Source: JAJYRX01 sp041655275 | GTDB lineage: Bacteria; Pseudomonadota; Gammaproteobacteria; Burkholderiales; Burkholderiaceae_B | NCBI GenBank assembly: GCA_041655275.1 | Contig: JBBAFU010000011.1 | Span: 1 to 64,000 of the forward strand | Direction: 5' to 3' | Length of the DNA: 64,000 nt | In this document: piece after piece, positions 34,904-44,091 of the stretch | How positions within the stretch are numbered: the stretch's first letter is position 1 | How the letters are laid out: each line of letters begins with the position of its first letter | The notes under the pieces: generated by a model | The model's input: the letters and a program-made list of their open reading frames with translations, nothing else | Told to the model about the DNA's origin: nothing | Databases searched by the model: none | Position numbers and translations under genes: made by a program

Positions 34904-36846
34904 GGCGCATGCGGCCCCGGGAACGACGCGGCTTCCGGCAAGGGTGTGAAGTTCGGTCCGCCCGGCCGCTTCAGTCCAGGCAGGGTGTAGGCCCGCTGAC
35001 GATAGATCTGGCCGGGCCACAGGGCGTGCGCCAGTGCCTCTTCGTGCAGCACCGGATTTACGACGCAGGCGTCATAGCCCTCCGGTGCCCGGTAATGAAA
35101 TTGCAGCGGATCGCGCTGTGGCTGCAGCACCAGTAACTCATCCTCCTTCAGATAGGCGTAAGTCATCTTGTACTGCATCATGGCCCGGCCGCCCGTCCAG
35201 GTCGTCAGGTCATGCCCGATCATGGGATGCGGACCCGGGATGCCCATGAGCGAGAGCAGGGTGACAGGCAGATCGATCTGGCTGATGATGCGGTCGTCAC
35301 GCCGCGGCGCAACAGGTCCGCCCAGCACGAGTGCCGGAATATGAAAGTGCGCCATGGGAACCACGTGGGTACCGCTGGCCTGGGCATCGTGATCGGCAAC
35401 GACAAGAAAGAGGGTGTTGTCCCAGTACGCCGACGCGCGCGCGCGATCAAAGAAACGGCCCAGCGCCCAATCGGCATAACGCACACTGTTTTCCACAGTG
35501 GCCGGGTCGCCGGCAACCGCAATCCGGCCTTCAGGGTATTCCCAGGGTGAGTGATTGCTGACGGTGAACGCCAGCACGAAACCGGGCTGCTCCGATGGTG
35601 TGCTCATGAGCACATGCAGGCGCTCGAACATATCTTCGTCGCTTGCGCCCCAGGTTCCCACGAAGGCCGGCTGCTCGAAGCTGTGTATGTCATGCAATTC
35701 ATCGAAGCCGTTTCCAAGCAGAAACCCTTTCATGTTGTCGAAATGTGCCTCGCCGCCATAAATGAACTGCGAGCGATAGCCCTGGGTGCGCAACAGCTGG
35801 GCGAGCGTGAAGAAGCCGGACTGCGCACCGGGCAGACGCAGGGCCGCGTCGGATACGCTGGGCGGAAAACCTGCCACCAGCGCTTCCAGACCGCGCACCG
35901 ACCGGGTTCCCGTGGCATAGGCACGGGTGAAATACCAGCCCTGCCCGGCCAGGGCATCCAGGCAGGGCGTAAGGCCCTGACCACCCAGGGATGCCACATA
36001 ACGGGCGCCCAGACTTTCTTCAACAATGATGACAAGATTCAGGGGTCGTGCGGGATGATGCGAAGGGCTGTGAACATGCAGGGATGGCAGCCCGTCTTCC
36101 CGGCCGGTGATGCCGGCACAGGCATTCACCACCGCATTGACCCTGTCCTCATCCAGACTGCCATAGAATCGCGTCGCCGAGCGTTCGTTCTTGGTGCTGT
36201 AGACGGAATACAGCACGCTGTAAAGCGAGTTCAGCGCCAGGGCATTGAGCAGGCCGTCACCGCAGAAGGCCACGGTGGACGGATTCATCGGCCGATGCGC
36301 CACCGTTCCGCGTATTGCAAGAAACACAAGCGGCGCGAGCACCAGGGTCAAACCGACGCGCGCCGCCAGAGACAGGGGCGCATCGGCAGGCAGGCGCGGA
36401 AACAGCGCCAGCCCCAGCCAGAAAAAAACGGCAATGAGAACCGCTGCACCCAGGAGCGCAGTCCGGTACGCTTTCCAGAGCATGCCGAAGACTTCCCGCG
36501 GGTGTCCAAGATATTCGACGTAAAGACGATCGGGCCGCGTATCGTATTCCGCGATGAATCCCGGCGTGGATACTTCCGGGATCACCACAAGCATCCAGAC
36601 CAGCAGAAACCAGATCCCGCTGATGGCCGTCGCCAGCGGCAGATGCCCCAGCCAAGGCCCCAGCAACGCAGGCAGGCCGGCAAACATGGCGATCAGGGCG
36701 GCATCGATACGCAAACCCCCGATGAGGATGGGCCACCAGCCACGCGCCTGGCGTACACGCCGCCACTGCCACGCCATGAGGGTAAGCCGGCTGAAGCTGA
36801 GCAGGGCCAGGCCGGCGAGAACGAAATAAAGAGTCTGGGTTCGCAT
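34900..36846 (-). CDS. LtaS/MdoB-family phosphoglycerol transferase (sulfatase fold)
   Basis: A 648-residue inner-membrane enzyme with five N-terminal helices and a C-terminal sulfatase-type catalytic domain. The nucleophile is the threonine of YATGTRSVRG; metal ligands are the VEES glutamate, VADHDAQ and the downstream MAHFHIP histidines. Relatives transfer phosphoglycerol from phosphatidylglycerol to glucans (MdoB) or polymerise it (LtaS), leaving diacylglycerol. Gram-negative context favours modification of osmoregulated periplasmic glucans or another envelope glycan. It sits between a diguanylate cyclase (11-base gap) and dgkA (overlap). Confidence 0.87.
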   Translation of the reverse strand: MRTQTLYFVLAGLALLSFSRLTLMAWQWRRVRQARGWWPILIGGLRIDAALIAMFAGLPALLGPWLGHLPLATAISGIWFLLVWMLVVIPEVSTPGFIAEYDTRPDRLYVEYLGHPREVFGMLWKAYRTALLGAAVLIAVFFWLGLALFPRLPADAPLSLAARVGLTLVLAPLVFLAIRGTVAHRPMNPSTVAFCGDGLLNALALNSLYSVLYSVYSTKNERSATRFYGSLDEDRVNAVVNACAGITGREDGLPSLHVHSPSHHPARPLNLVIIVEESLGARYVASLGGQGLTPCLDALAGQGWYFTRAYATGTRSVRGLEALVAGFPPSVSDAALRLPGAQSGFFTLAQLLRTQGYRSQFIYGGEAHFDNMKGFLLGNGFDELHDIHSFEQPAFVGTWGASDEDMFERLHVLMSTPSEQPGFVLAFTVSNHSPWEYPEGRIAVAGDPATVENSVRYADWALGRFFDRARASAYWDNTLFLVVADHDAQASGTHVVPMAHFHIPALVLGGPVAPRRDDRIISQIDLPVTLLSLMGIPGPHPMIGHDLTTWTGGRAMMQYKMTYAYLKEDELLVLQPQRDPLQFHYRAPEGYDACVVNPVLHEEALAHALWPGQIYRQRAYTLPGLKRPGGPNFTPLPEAASFPGPHAP

Positions 36847-36857
36847 TGGAGAACGCT

Positions 36858-39089
36858 TTAATCCCCGAAGAAACGGTATTGATTGCTGCCCATGAGCTTG
36901 GCCTGGTACATGGCCTGATCAGCGCACGCCACCAGTGCATCGAACTCGACGGCATGGTCCGGCCAGAGGGCAATGCCCACGCTGGTACTCACCAGCGTGG
37001 CGTTGGAAAATTCCGGCAGCGCCGCCTCGGGACTGAGTATGCGCTGTGCCAGCTGTGCGGCATCATCACGATTGTCGACATGGTTCATCAGTACGACGAA
37101 CTCATCGCCGCCCACACGCGCAAGAATATCGCCGCCCCGCAGCTGGCTGCGCCAATGGTGGGCCGTCTCGACCAGCAGCGCATCCCCTGCAGCATGTCCC
37201 AGCGTGTCATTGACATGCTTGAAACCGTCGATATCCAGAAACAGCACTGCAAGCTGACGGTTCTCGCGACGCGCAGCGGCAATCGATTGTGCAGCCATCT
37301 CATCGAGAAAGCGCCGATTGGGCAGGCCCGTGAGGCTGTCATGCAGGGCAAGATGCGCCATGCGAGCGGCCTGGCTTCGCGCCTGGGTCACATCATGCAG
37401 CACCATCACGCTGCCGATCAGCACGCCGTCCCGGTCAACGATACGGGTAGCCGATACTTCCGCATCAACCTGCTTGTCGTCCCCCGCATGCAGCACAACC
37501 CGGCGCTTGGGCACCGCGGCATCACCATCGGCAAGTACATCCGCGACGGGGAAGGGACGCTCTCCCGGTTGCCGGGGCTCGTCCACGGGCCACGCCAGAC
37601 GCACCACATCCGCCACGGGAAGCCCCGCAGCTGCGTCCTGAGACCAGCCCGTCAGACCACTTGCCGCCGGATTCAGATAGGTGATGCGTCCGTTGCCATC
37701 CGTAGTGATGACGGCATCGCGAATGGATTCCAGCGTGACCCGGAAACGCTCCGTCTCATCAGCCAGACGTTCCTCGACCTGCTTGTAATCGGTAATATCC
37801 TGGACCAGGGCGAAAAAGCCGTCGATCTGGCCATCGCCGCTCCGGTCCGGCACAAGATTGCAGATAGCCTGACGCAAGCTGCCGTTGCGATCCCTGAAAC
37901 TCATTTCGTAGGTCTGGGGGGTGCCGGCCAGGGCGGCGTCAATATATTTTGATACGCTCTGCAGGCTTTTTTCGCCGAGCATGGCGCTCAGATGGCGCCC
38001 GGCAAGCGAAGTGCCCGCCTTGCCCAGCCAATGCTCATGCGCGCGATTGGCAAAACGGTTGTACAGGTGCCGGTCCCAATGGGCGATCAGTGCCGGCGTA
38101 TTGTCCATGATGGTGCGCAATTCGTGCTCGACGCGACGCAGGCGCGCAGACACCTTGCGATGCGCCGTGAGCTCACGCTGCGCCATGCCTGCCACGCCCA
38201 GGATGGCCAGCATGAGAAGCACCGTCACGAGCGCCTGCCAGCGCATGCTGGTGTACCAGTTCCCGAGTATGGCCTCCACGCTTTGCGCCGAGTTGACCAG
38301 CAGGGGATAGCCATCGATACGACGGGAGTTGTACAGGCGCCGGACGCCATCGGGCGATGCCGTGCCGATGTGCTGGCCTTCTCCCGAGCGCATGAAACGC
38401 TCGAAACCGGGCGTTCCGGCCATGGAAATGCCGAGCAGCTCCGGCTGGTGGGGCACGCGCATCAGCAAGGTGCCATCATCCAGGAACAGGCTCATGCTGC
38501 TGCCCGGGCCCAGGTTGATCGCCTCGAACATCGCCTGCAGCACATCAAGCTTCACGGTGTGGACGACGGTCCCGCCGAAACGCCCGTCGATATCCTGCCA
38601 GCGCCGGCTCAATGCGACGCTGGCACGGCCATCCTGGCGCGACATGAAAGGATGGCTGATGAAAAGACCGGTATCTTCATTGTCTCTATGTATCGCAAAG
38701 AAGTCGCGATCCGACAAATCGGTGGCCTCGGATATCATGGGTCGCGTACTGCGCACCACCCGGCCCTGATCATCGGTTACGACGAGTACGCCAAGCGCAT
38801 CATCGGGCTGCATGTGGAACAGATGATCATCGGACAGGGCGACGATAGCGTAGGCGGCATTGTCACCGTCAAGTTGCGCCACCGTATCCGTGATGGCGCG
38901 GTCGGCACGAACCAGCGTGCGCTCCAGCACGAAGCTGACAGCGAACAGCAAATTGGAGCCGGTCACCTCTGCGCGGCGCAATTCGGCCTCACGTGCCTGA
39001 ATCATCTGCCAGGCGGCCAGCACACCCATGCCAAGCGCCAGAATGACGGAAAGCAGCAAGAGGCGGGACGAGATGGCCAATAGACGCAT
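36858..39089 (-). CDS. Diguanylate cyclase with periplasmic sensor and two PAS domains
   Basis: Makes cyclic di-GMP. The 743-residue protein has a first membrane helix (about 10-28), a periplasmic Cache-like sensor (about 30-280), a second helix, two PAS domains (about 325-440 and 450-570) and a C-terminal GGDEF domain with intact GGDEF (660-664). An RxxD inhibitory site, RGGD at 651-654, suggests product feedback. No EAL domain follows. It is the first gene of the operon with the LtaS/MdoB-like enzyme and dgkA, and is divergent from crbR across 84 bases. Confidence 0.92.
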   Translation of the reverse strand: MRLLAISSRLLLLSVILALGMGVLAAWQMIQAREAELRRAEVTGSNLLFAVSFVLERTLVRADRAITDTVAQLDGDNAAYAIVALSDDHLFHMQPDDALGVLVVTDDQGRVVRSTRPMISEATDLSDRDFFAIHRDNEDTGLFISHPFMSRQDGRASVALSRRWQDIDGRFGGTVVHTVKLDVLQAMFEAINLGPGSSMSLFLDDGTLLMRVPHQPELLGISMAGTPGFERFMRSGEGQHIGTASPDGVRRLYNSRRIDGYPLLVNSAQSVEAILGNWYTSMRWQALVTVLLMLAILGVAGMAQRELTAHRKVSARLRRVEHELRTIMDNTPALIAHWDRHLYNRFANRAHEHWLGKAGTSLAGRHLSAMLGEKSLQSVSKYIDAALAGTPQTYEMSFRDRNGSLRQAICNLVPDRSGDGQIDGFFALVQDITDYKQVEERLADETERFRVTLESIRDAVITTDGNGRITYLNPAASGLTGWSQDAAAGLPVADVVRLAWPVDEPRQPGERPFPVADVLADGDAAVPKRRVVLHAGDDKQVDAEVSATRIVDRDGVLIGSVMVLHDVTQARSQAARMAHLALHDSLTGLPNRRFLDEMAAQSIAAARRENRQLAVLFLDIDGFKHVNDTLGHAAGDALLVETAHHWRSQLRGGDILARVGGDEFVVLMNHVDNRDDAAQLAQRILSPEAALPEFSNATLVSTSVGIALWPDHAVEFDALVACADQAMYQAKLMGSNQYRFFGD

Positions 39090-39173
39090 GCTTCTCCGAA
39101 GACTGGAAAAATCCTGCCGTTACGTTAATGTTATGTTGTAGACCAACTCTACACAGGAACCTGGAAATTTACC

Positions 39174-39833
39174 ATGACGGAACTACTGATCGCTGATGAT
39201 CACCCACTGTTTCGCGAGGCTTTGCGAGGGGTGGTGACCCGCACACTGGCGGGAACCGTCATCCACGAGGCAGATCAGTTCGATCGTCTCTACGAGCTGG
39301 TCGAACGCCACCCGGACGCCGACCTGCTGCTGCTGGATCTGAACATGCCGGGCGCACAGGGCTTCGGCGCCCTGGTGCATCTGCGTGCACTGCATCCACA
39401 GCTACCCATCGTCATCGTTTCCGCCCATGAAGATCCTGTGACCATACGCCGGGCCCTTGACCATGGTGCAATGGGCTTCATTCCCAAGTCCACCGACTCG
39501 GGCGTACTGGGCCACGCGTTGCTGCAGATTCTCGATGGCGGCATCTGGGTACCCCCCGGCCTGGGCACCAGTGCCGGTGCCGATGCCGATGAGCTGGAAG
39601 CCGCCCAGCGCCTGCGCGAACTCACCCCCCAGCAGTTTCGTGTGCTGCAGATGGCGTGCTCCGGCGCGCTCAACAAGCAGATCGCCTGGGACATGGATGT
39701 TTCGGAATCAACCGTCAAGGCACACATGAGCCATATCCTGCGCAAGCTGGGCGCCTCCAACCGCACCCAGGCCGTCCTGATCGCATCACGCCTGGGGATC
39801 GCCGACGAGGCAGCTCCTGAAAGCCGGAACTGA
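39174..39833 (+). CDS. crbR: LuxR-type response regulator CrbR (acetate switch)
   Basis: A 219-residue NarL/FixJ-type regulator: receiver domain with phospho-acceptor Asp55 (LLLLDLNMPG) and a LuxR helix-turn-helix (ELTPQQFRVLQMACSG; VSESTVKAHMSHILRKL). It is convergent, with a 12-base gap, on a 1143-residue hybrid kinase with a solute-symporter domain; this kinase/regulator pair matches CrbS/CrbR (MxtR/ErdR), which activates acetyl-CoA synthetase. The acs gene itself is not in the window. Confidence in the name comes from the pairing more than from the regulator alone. Confidence 0.85.
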   Translation: MTELLIADDHPLFREALRGVVTRTLAGTVIHEADQFDRLYELVERHPDADLLLLDLNMPGAQGFGALVHLRALHPQLPIVIVSAHEDPVTIRRALDHGAMGFIPKSTDSGVLGHALLQILDGGIWVPPGLGTSAGADADELEAAQRLRELTPQQFRVLQMACSGALNKQIAWDMDVSESTVKAHMSHILRKLGASNRTQAVLIASRLGIADEAAPESRN

Positions 39834-39845
39834 GCCGCCGGGAAA

Positions 39846-42800
39846 TCAGCTCCGCACGACCGACTGCTTCTGCGCCGCCAGGAAGGCGCGCAGCGACGCC
39901 GGCTTCACCGGCTTGGTGAGCACACGATAGCCGCGCTGGCGCGCCGCTTGTTTCAAGGTATCACTCCCGTCCGCCGTGAGCAATGCGCCGGCAATGTCCG
40001 GGCGTACGGCGCGCAGGGCATCAAGGGCATCCAGACCATCCAGGCGATCATGCAGGTGGTAGTCGACCAGCAGCACATCGGGCTCCTGCGCCATGCTGGC
40101 CAGGGCATCATCGACCGTCGTGGCACAGATTGCCGTCATGTCCCAGCGCTCGAGCAGGGCCGTCATCCCGGCCAGGATATCCGGGTCATTGTCCAGGCAC
40201 AGCACGCGCAAGCCCTGAACAAGGCGCTCTTCGCGCACCGGTTCGACCACGGGGGCCCGGCCCACAGGGGCCGCGACGCGCGGCACCGATATGGAAAATA
40301 CACTGCCCTGGCCCACAACGGACTGCGCTCCCAGGCCGTGGCCCAGCAGACGCGAGATGCGCTGGCAGATGGACAGGCCCAGACCCAGACCGCGACCATC
40401 CCAGTCGAACGGCTGCTCGTAGCGATGGAACTCCTGATAGATCTGGCGCAGATGGTGCTGGGGAATGCCGGGCCCGGTGTCCCAGACCTGGAAGACCACC
40501 TGATTGCCGCGTACACGCGCGGCCAGGATGATGCGCCCGGCGCGGGTATAGCGCAGGGCATTCGCGAGGAAATTCTGCAGCACCCGGCGCAGCAGGCGCT
40601 GGTCGCTGCGCACATAGACCGGTCGCGCATAGAAACGCATGCGCAGGCCGCGCGCATGCGCCATCGGAGCGTACTGTTCGTAGAGCTGGCGCAGCAGCTG
40701 GGCCACATCGAAATCCGTCAGCTCGGGGCGCAGTGCACCGGCGTCCAGGCGCGAGACGTCGAGCAGGCCGTCGAGCAACTCCTCGGCCGCTCGCAGGGAG
40801 GCATCGATGCGCTCGGCCAGATGGCTGCGCTCATCCGGCACTTCCGACTCGCGCAGCGCCGAGGCGAACAGGCGTGCCGCATTGATGGGCTGCAGCACGT
40901 CATGACTCACGGCCGTGAGGAAGCGCGTGCGCGTCTCCTGTGCACGCTCGGCTTCGTTGGTGCGCTCGGCAACGCGCTGCTCCAGGGTCTCGTTGATGTC
41001 GCGCAGCTCGCGCTCCACCCGCTTGTATTCCGTAACATCGCTGTAGCTGGTGACATAGCCGCCTTCGGACAGCGGGCGCCCGCGCAATTCGATGACATGG
41101 CCTGAACGCAGCTTGCGCTCGAAGACATGGGGCGAACCGGCACGCATGTGGGCAATACGCTTGGCCACTTCGGACTCGATGTCCAGCTGCTCGACGCTGC
41201 CCAGCTCGCCACGCTCGGCGTTGAAGCGGATCAGGTCGGCCACCGGCCGGCCCACATACAGCATGTCGACCGGGTAGTTGAACATCTGATGATAGCGATT
41301 GTTCCACGCCACCAGCCGCATGTCGGCATCCACCACGCTGACGCCCTGGTCGATGTTCTCCAGCGTTGCCATGAGAATATCGCGATTGAAGCGCAGCTCC
41401 TGACCCGCCTCGTCGAGCACGGCCACGACGGCGGCCACTTCCATGCCGGAACCCTTCAGTGCGCTCGTGAGCACCAGGCGCGCCGACGCCGCGCCGACGG
41501 CGGCAGCAAGCAGCAGCTCGGTGAATTGCACCCATTGACGATCCGCCCGCGACTCCGGCGTCAGTGCCCGGCCCAGCTGCTGTGCCCGTTCGGCAAAAGC
41601 ACGTTGCGCCGTCTTCTCGCCGACGATGCGCTCGGCCAGCGTGAGCAGATCGGACACCATGAGGCCGCCCTGCCAGTGGCCGGATGTGAGGCTGTGGCGG
41701 GCGGCATAGGGGTCCAGGAAAGGCTGGGCGCGCAGGCGTTCGCCCAGGCCCGGACGCCAGCGGGCCGACACCACCAGCAGCACCGAAATATTGAACAGAA
41801 GCGACCAGAACGTGCCATGCGTGATGGGGTCCCATTCCGTCACGCCGAACAGCTGGCGCGGACGCAGCCACTGCAGGCCGTAGGGCCCTTCCAGTACCCA
41901 CTGGCTGCTCATCCAGCCCGAATCGCTCAGCGTGGGCAGCAACAGGGTATACATCCAGAGCGCAAACCCGACGAGCAGGCCGGACATGACGCCCTGGCGA
42001 CTGGCGCCCCGCCAATACAGGCCGCCGATGAGCGCAGGCGCAAACTGGCCCACCGCCACAAAGGCCATGAGACCGAAGGAAGCCAGTGCAGTATCGCTGC
42101 CGGAGCCACGGTAGTAGATATAGGCCATGGCGGCCATGGTGGCGATGCCCAGACGGCGTATCCACAGCACGGTGCCGGCCACGTTGCTGCGCGCCCAGCG
42201 CCGGCGCAGCAACAGGGGCATGACCAGATCATTGGAGATCATGGTTGCCAGCGCGACACTCACGACAATGACCATGCCTGTGGCCGCAGAAAAGCCGCCG
42301 ATATAGGCGATGACGGCCAGCGCCGTTTCGTTGAGCATCATGGGCAGGGCGAGCACGAAGATGTCCGCCGCGACCGGGCCATCATGGCCAAACAGGGCGA
42401 CACCCGCGCTGGCGATGGGCAGCACCATCAGGCTGATGATGGCCAGATAGCCGCCGAACAGCCAGCGGGCGCGCCGGATGTCGGCCACGTTCCCGCACTC
42501 GACGATAGCCACATGAAACTGGCGCGGCAGGCACAACAGGGCCACGAAAGCGAGCACCGTCTGGCTGAGGAAGCCGACGGGTGGCGTGGTTTCAATGAGG
42601 GTGCGCGTGGCCTGCACCACGTTGAGATCCTCGGACGAGAACCACTTCATGGCGAAGATGCCCACCAGCACAAGCGCCACCAGCTTGACCAGCGACTCGA
42701 AGGCCACCGCCAGCATCAGGCCGGGACGGTGTTCGGTGGCGTCGACCTGGCGCGTACCGAAGAGGATGGCGAAGATCGCCATGAGCACCGCCACGTACAG

Positions 42801-43277
42801 CGCCGGATCGCCAAAGGTTGTGGACAGCATCTCGGCGCCGCCCAGCACGCCCAGGCTGGTGGCAACGGCCTTGTATTGCAGGGCCAGATAGGGCACGGCG
42901 GCAATGATGGCGATGACGGCCACGATGGCGGCCAGGCCCTGGGAGCGCCCGTAGCGTGCCGCCAGAAAGTCGGCGATGGACACCGTGTTCTGGGATTGGG
43001 CCACCAGGGCAAGCCGCTCGATGATGCGCCAGCCGAAGATCAGCAGCAGCACCGGGCCCAGGTAGATGGGCAGAAAGCCGATGCCGAAACGCACGGCAGA
43101 GCCTACGGCACCATAGAAGGTCCAGGATGAACAGTAAACGGCCAGCGCCAGACTGTAGACCGCCGGTCGCAACCAGGGACGTTGCGGGTAGAGCGGGAAG
43201 CGATCGCCCAGCCAGGCGACCGCAAACAGCAGGGCGGCATAGGCAATGGATACCAGTACCAGCCAACCGGGCTGCAT
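39846..43277 (-). CDS. crbS: Hybrid sensor histidine kinase with SLC5 symporter domain, CrbS
   Basis: Senses acetate or a related signal and feeds a phosphorelay to CrbR. The 1143-residue protein has a sodium-solute-symporter domain of about 13 helices (residues 1-500), a PAS-type region (about 650-760), a HisKA/HATPase core with the phospho-histidine in VSHDVLQPINAA (His792), N box NFLANALRYT and G box DTGPGIP, and a C-terminal receiver with Asp1072 (LLVDYHLHD). This architecture and length are those of CrbS/MxtR. The 5' end is divergent from tRNA-Cys. Confidence 0.9.
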   Translation of the reverse strand: MQPGWLVLVSIAYAALLFAVAWLGDRFPLYPQRPWLRPAVYSLALAVYCSSWTFYGAVGSAVRFGIGFLPIYLGPVLLLIFGWRIIERLALVAQSQNTVSIADFLAARYGRSQGLAAIVAVIAIIAAVPYLALQYKAVATSLGVLGGAEMLSTTFGDPALYVAVLMAIFAILFGTRQVDATEHRPGLMLAVAFESLVKLVALVLVGIFAMKWFSSEDLNVVQATRTLIETTPPVGFLSQTVLAFVALLCLPRQFHVAIVECGNVADIRRARWLFGGYLAIISLMVLPIASAGVALFGHDGPVAADIFVLALPMMLNETALAVIAYIGGFSAATGMVIVVSVALATMISNDLVMPLLLRRRWARSNVAGTVLWIRRLGIATMAAMAYIYYRGSGSDTALASFGLMAFVAVGQFAPALIGGLYWRGASRQGVMSGLLVGFALWMYTLLLPTLSDSGWMSSQWVLEGPYGLQWLRPRQLFGVTEWDPITHGTFWSLLFNISVLLVVSARWRPGLGERLRAQPFLDPYAARHSLTSGHWQGGLMVSDLLTLAERIVGEKTAQRAFAERAQQLGRALTPESRADRQWVQFTELLLAAAVGAASARLVLTSALKGSGMEVAAVVAVLDEAGQELRFNRDILMATLENIDQGVSVVDADMRLVAWNNRYHQMFNYPVDMLYVGRPVADLIRFNAERGELGSVEQLDIESEVAKRIAHMRAGSPHVFERKLRSGHVIELRGRPLSEGGYVTSYSDVTEYKRVERELRDINETLEQRVAERTNEAERAQETRTRFLTAVSHDVLQPINAARLFASALRESEVPDERSHLAERIDASLRAAEELLDGLLDVSRLDAGALRPELTDFDVAQLLRQLYEQYAPMAHARGLRMRFYARPVYVRSDQRLLRRVLQNFLANALRYTRAGRIILAARVRGNQVVFQVWDTGPGIPQHHLRQIYQEFHRYEQPFDWDGRGLGLGLSICQRISRLLGHGLGAQSVVGQGSVFSISVPRVAAPVGRAPVVEPVREERLVQGLRVLCLDNDPDILAGMTALLERWDMTAICATTVDDALASMAQEPDVLLVDYHLHDRLDGLDALDALRAVRPDIAGALLTADGSDTLKQAARQRGYRVLTKPVKPASLRAFLAAQKQSVVRS

Positions 43278-43349
43278 GATTGTCTCCGAAGGGTATTCTT
43301 ATCGTGGGGACAATATACGCTATCCGTGTCGTTTCGGAAACAAATGCAG

Positions 43350-43355
43350 TATAAT
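43350..43355 (+). promoter_or_regulatory. -10 element of the tRNA-Cys promoter
   Basis: A perfect TATAAT lies 23 bases before the mature tRNA. The -35 region is not close to consensus. Confidence 0.5.
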
Positions 43356-43378
43356 GGTGGGCTTGAGAGGTTTGCCCT

Positions 43379-43452
43379 GGCGCAATGGCAGAGTGGTGAT
43401 GCAGCGGATTGCAAATCCGTGTACGTCGGTTCGATTCCGGCTTGCGCCTCCA
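43379..43452 (+). tRNA. tRNA-Cys (anticodon GCA)
   Basis: A full cloverleaf: acceptor arms GGCGCAA and TTGCGCC, anticodon stem CGGAT/ATCCG around loop TTGCAAA (anticodon GCA), T-arm CGGTTCGATTCCG, discriminator T and an encoded CCA at 43450-43452. The 74-nt gene sits between the divergent crbS and ubiC. Confidence 0.97.
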
Positions 43453-43517
43453 GCATCTTCAGCAATCCTCCGGCAATATCTACGAACACCCCATCCCCGT
43501 TCCCTTGGGCGTCCAAC

Positions 43518-44084
43518 TTGCCTGCACAAGCCCCTTCGTACAGCCAATGGTCCGCACAAGCCCTGCTTCAGGCCTCTGCCCTGCAGCAGGAATGGCTGAA
43601 CCGGCCCGGCGCGCTGACTGCCGGCCTGCGCGACATTGGTCACGTCGATCTGCGGGTGGTGCGCGAATGCCCCTCCCTGCTCACCGCCGATGAAGCCTGG
43701 ATGCTGGCGCATCCCGTCAATACACCCATCTGGCTGCGCGAGATCGTCATGGCCATCGACGGCGAGGATGCCGTCTTTGCGCGCAGCTTCACGCCGCTGG
43801 CGGCGTCCACCGGCCTGTGGCGCGGCATGCGTTCACTGCAGACGCGGCCGCTGGCCGACATGCTCTATCACGATCGCGAGATTTCACGGTCGGGCTTCTT
43901 CCACAGCCGCCTGAGCCCGCAACAGCCCATGTATCGCTCTGCGCGCCATGCGCTGGGTGCGCAGTGCCCGCCTGCGGGCGCCCTGCTGGCGCGCTGCTCG
44001 GTATTCCGGCGCGAACAGGCGCCGTTGCTGGTTGCAGAAAGCTTTCTGCCTGCATTCTGGGATATGGCCGGCGGCCTGCCCTGA
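43518..44084 (+). CDS. ubiC: Chorismate--pyruvate lyase
   Basis: Converts chorismate to 4-hydroxybenzoate and pyruvate, the first step of ubiquinone synthesis. The C-terminal ARCSVFRREQAPLLVAESFL and the internal REIVMAIDGE are UbiC signatures. No ATG is available between the tRNA and the conserved region; TTG 43518 gives 188 residues and is my best start, but no ribosome site supports it. The gene follows tRNA-Cys by 65 bases and may be co-transcribed with it. Confidence 0.85.
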   Translation: MPAQAPSYSQWSAQALLQASALQQEWLNRPGALTAGLRDIGHVDLRVVRECPSLLTADEAWMLAHPVNTPIWLREIVMAIDGEDAVFARSFTPLAASTGLWRGMRSLQTRPLADMLYHDREISRSGFFHSRLSPQQPMYRSARHALGAQCPPAGALLARCSVFRREQAPLLVAESFLPAFWDMAGGLP

Positions 44085-44091
44085 TTCTGCT

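Noticed and set aside
35551..36861. A 436-codon open frame antisense to the LtaS/MdoB-like gene
   Set aside because: No recognisable motif, no ribosome site, and the opposite strand is clearly coding.
41127..43130. A 667-codon open frame antisense to crbS
   Set aside because: His/Gln/Arg-rich translation without domains, typical of the complement of a GC-rich membrane-protein gene.
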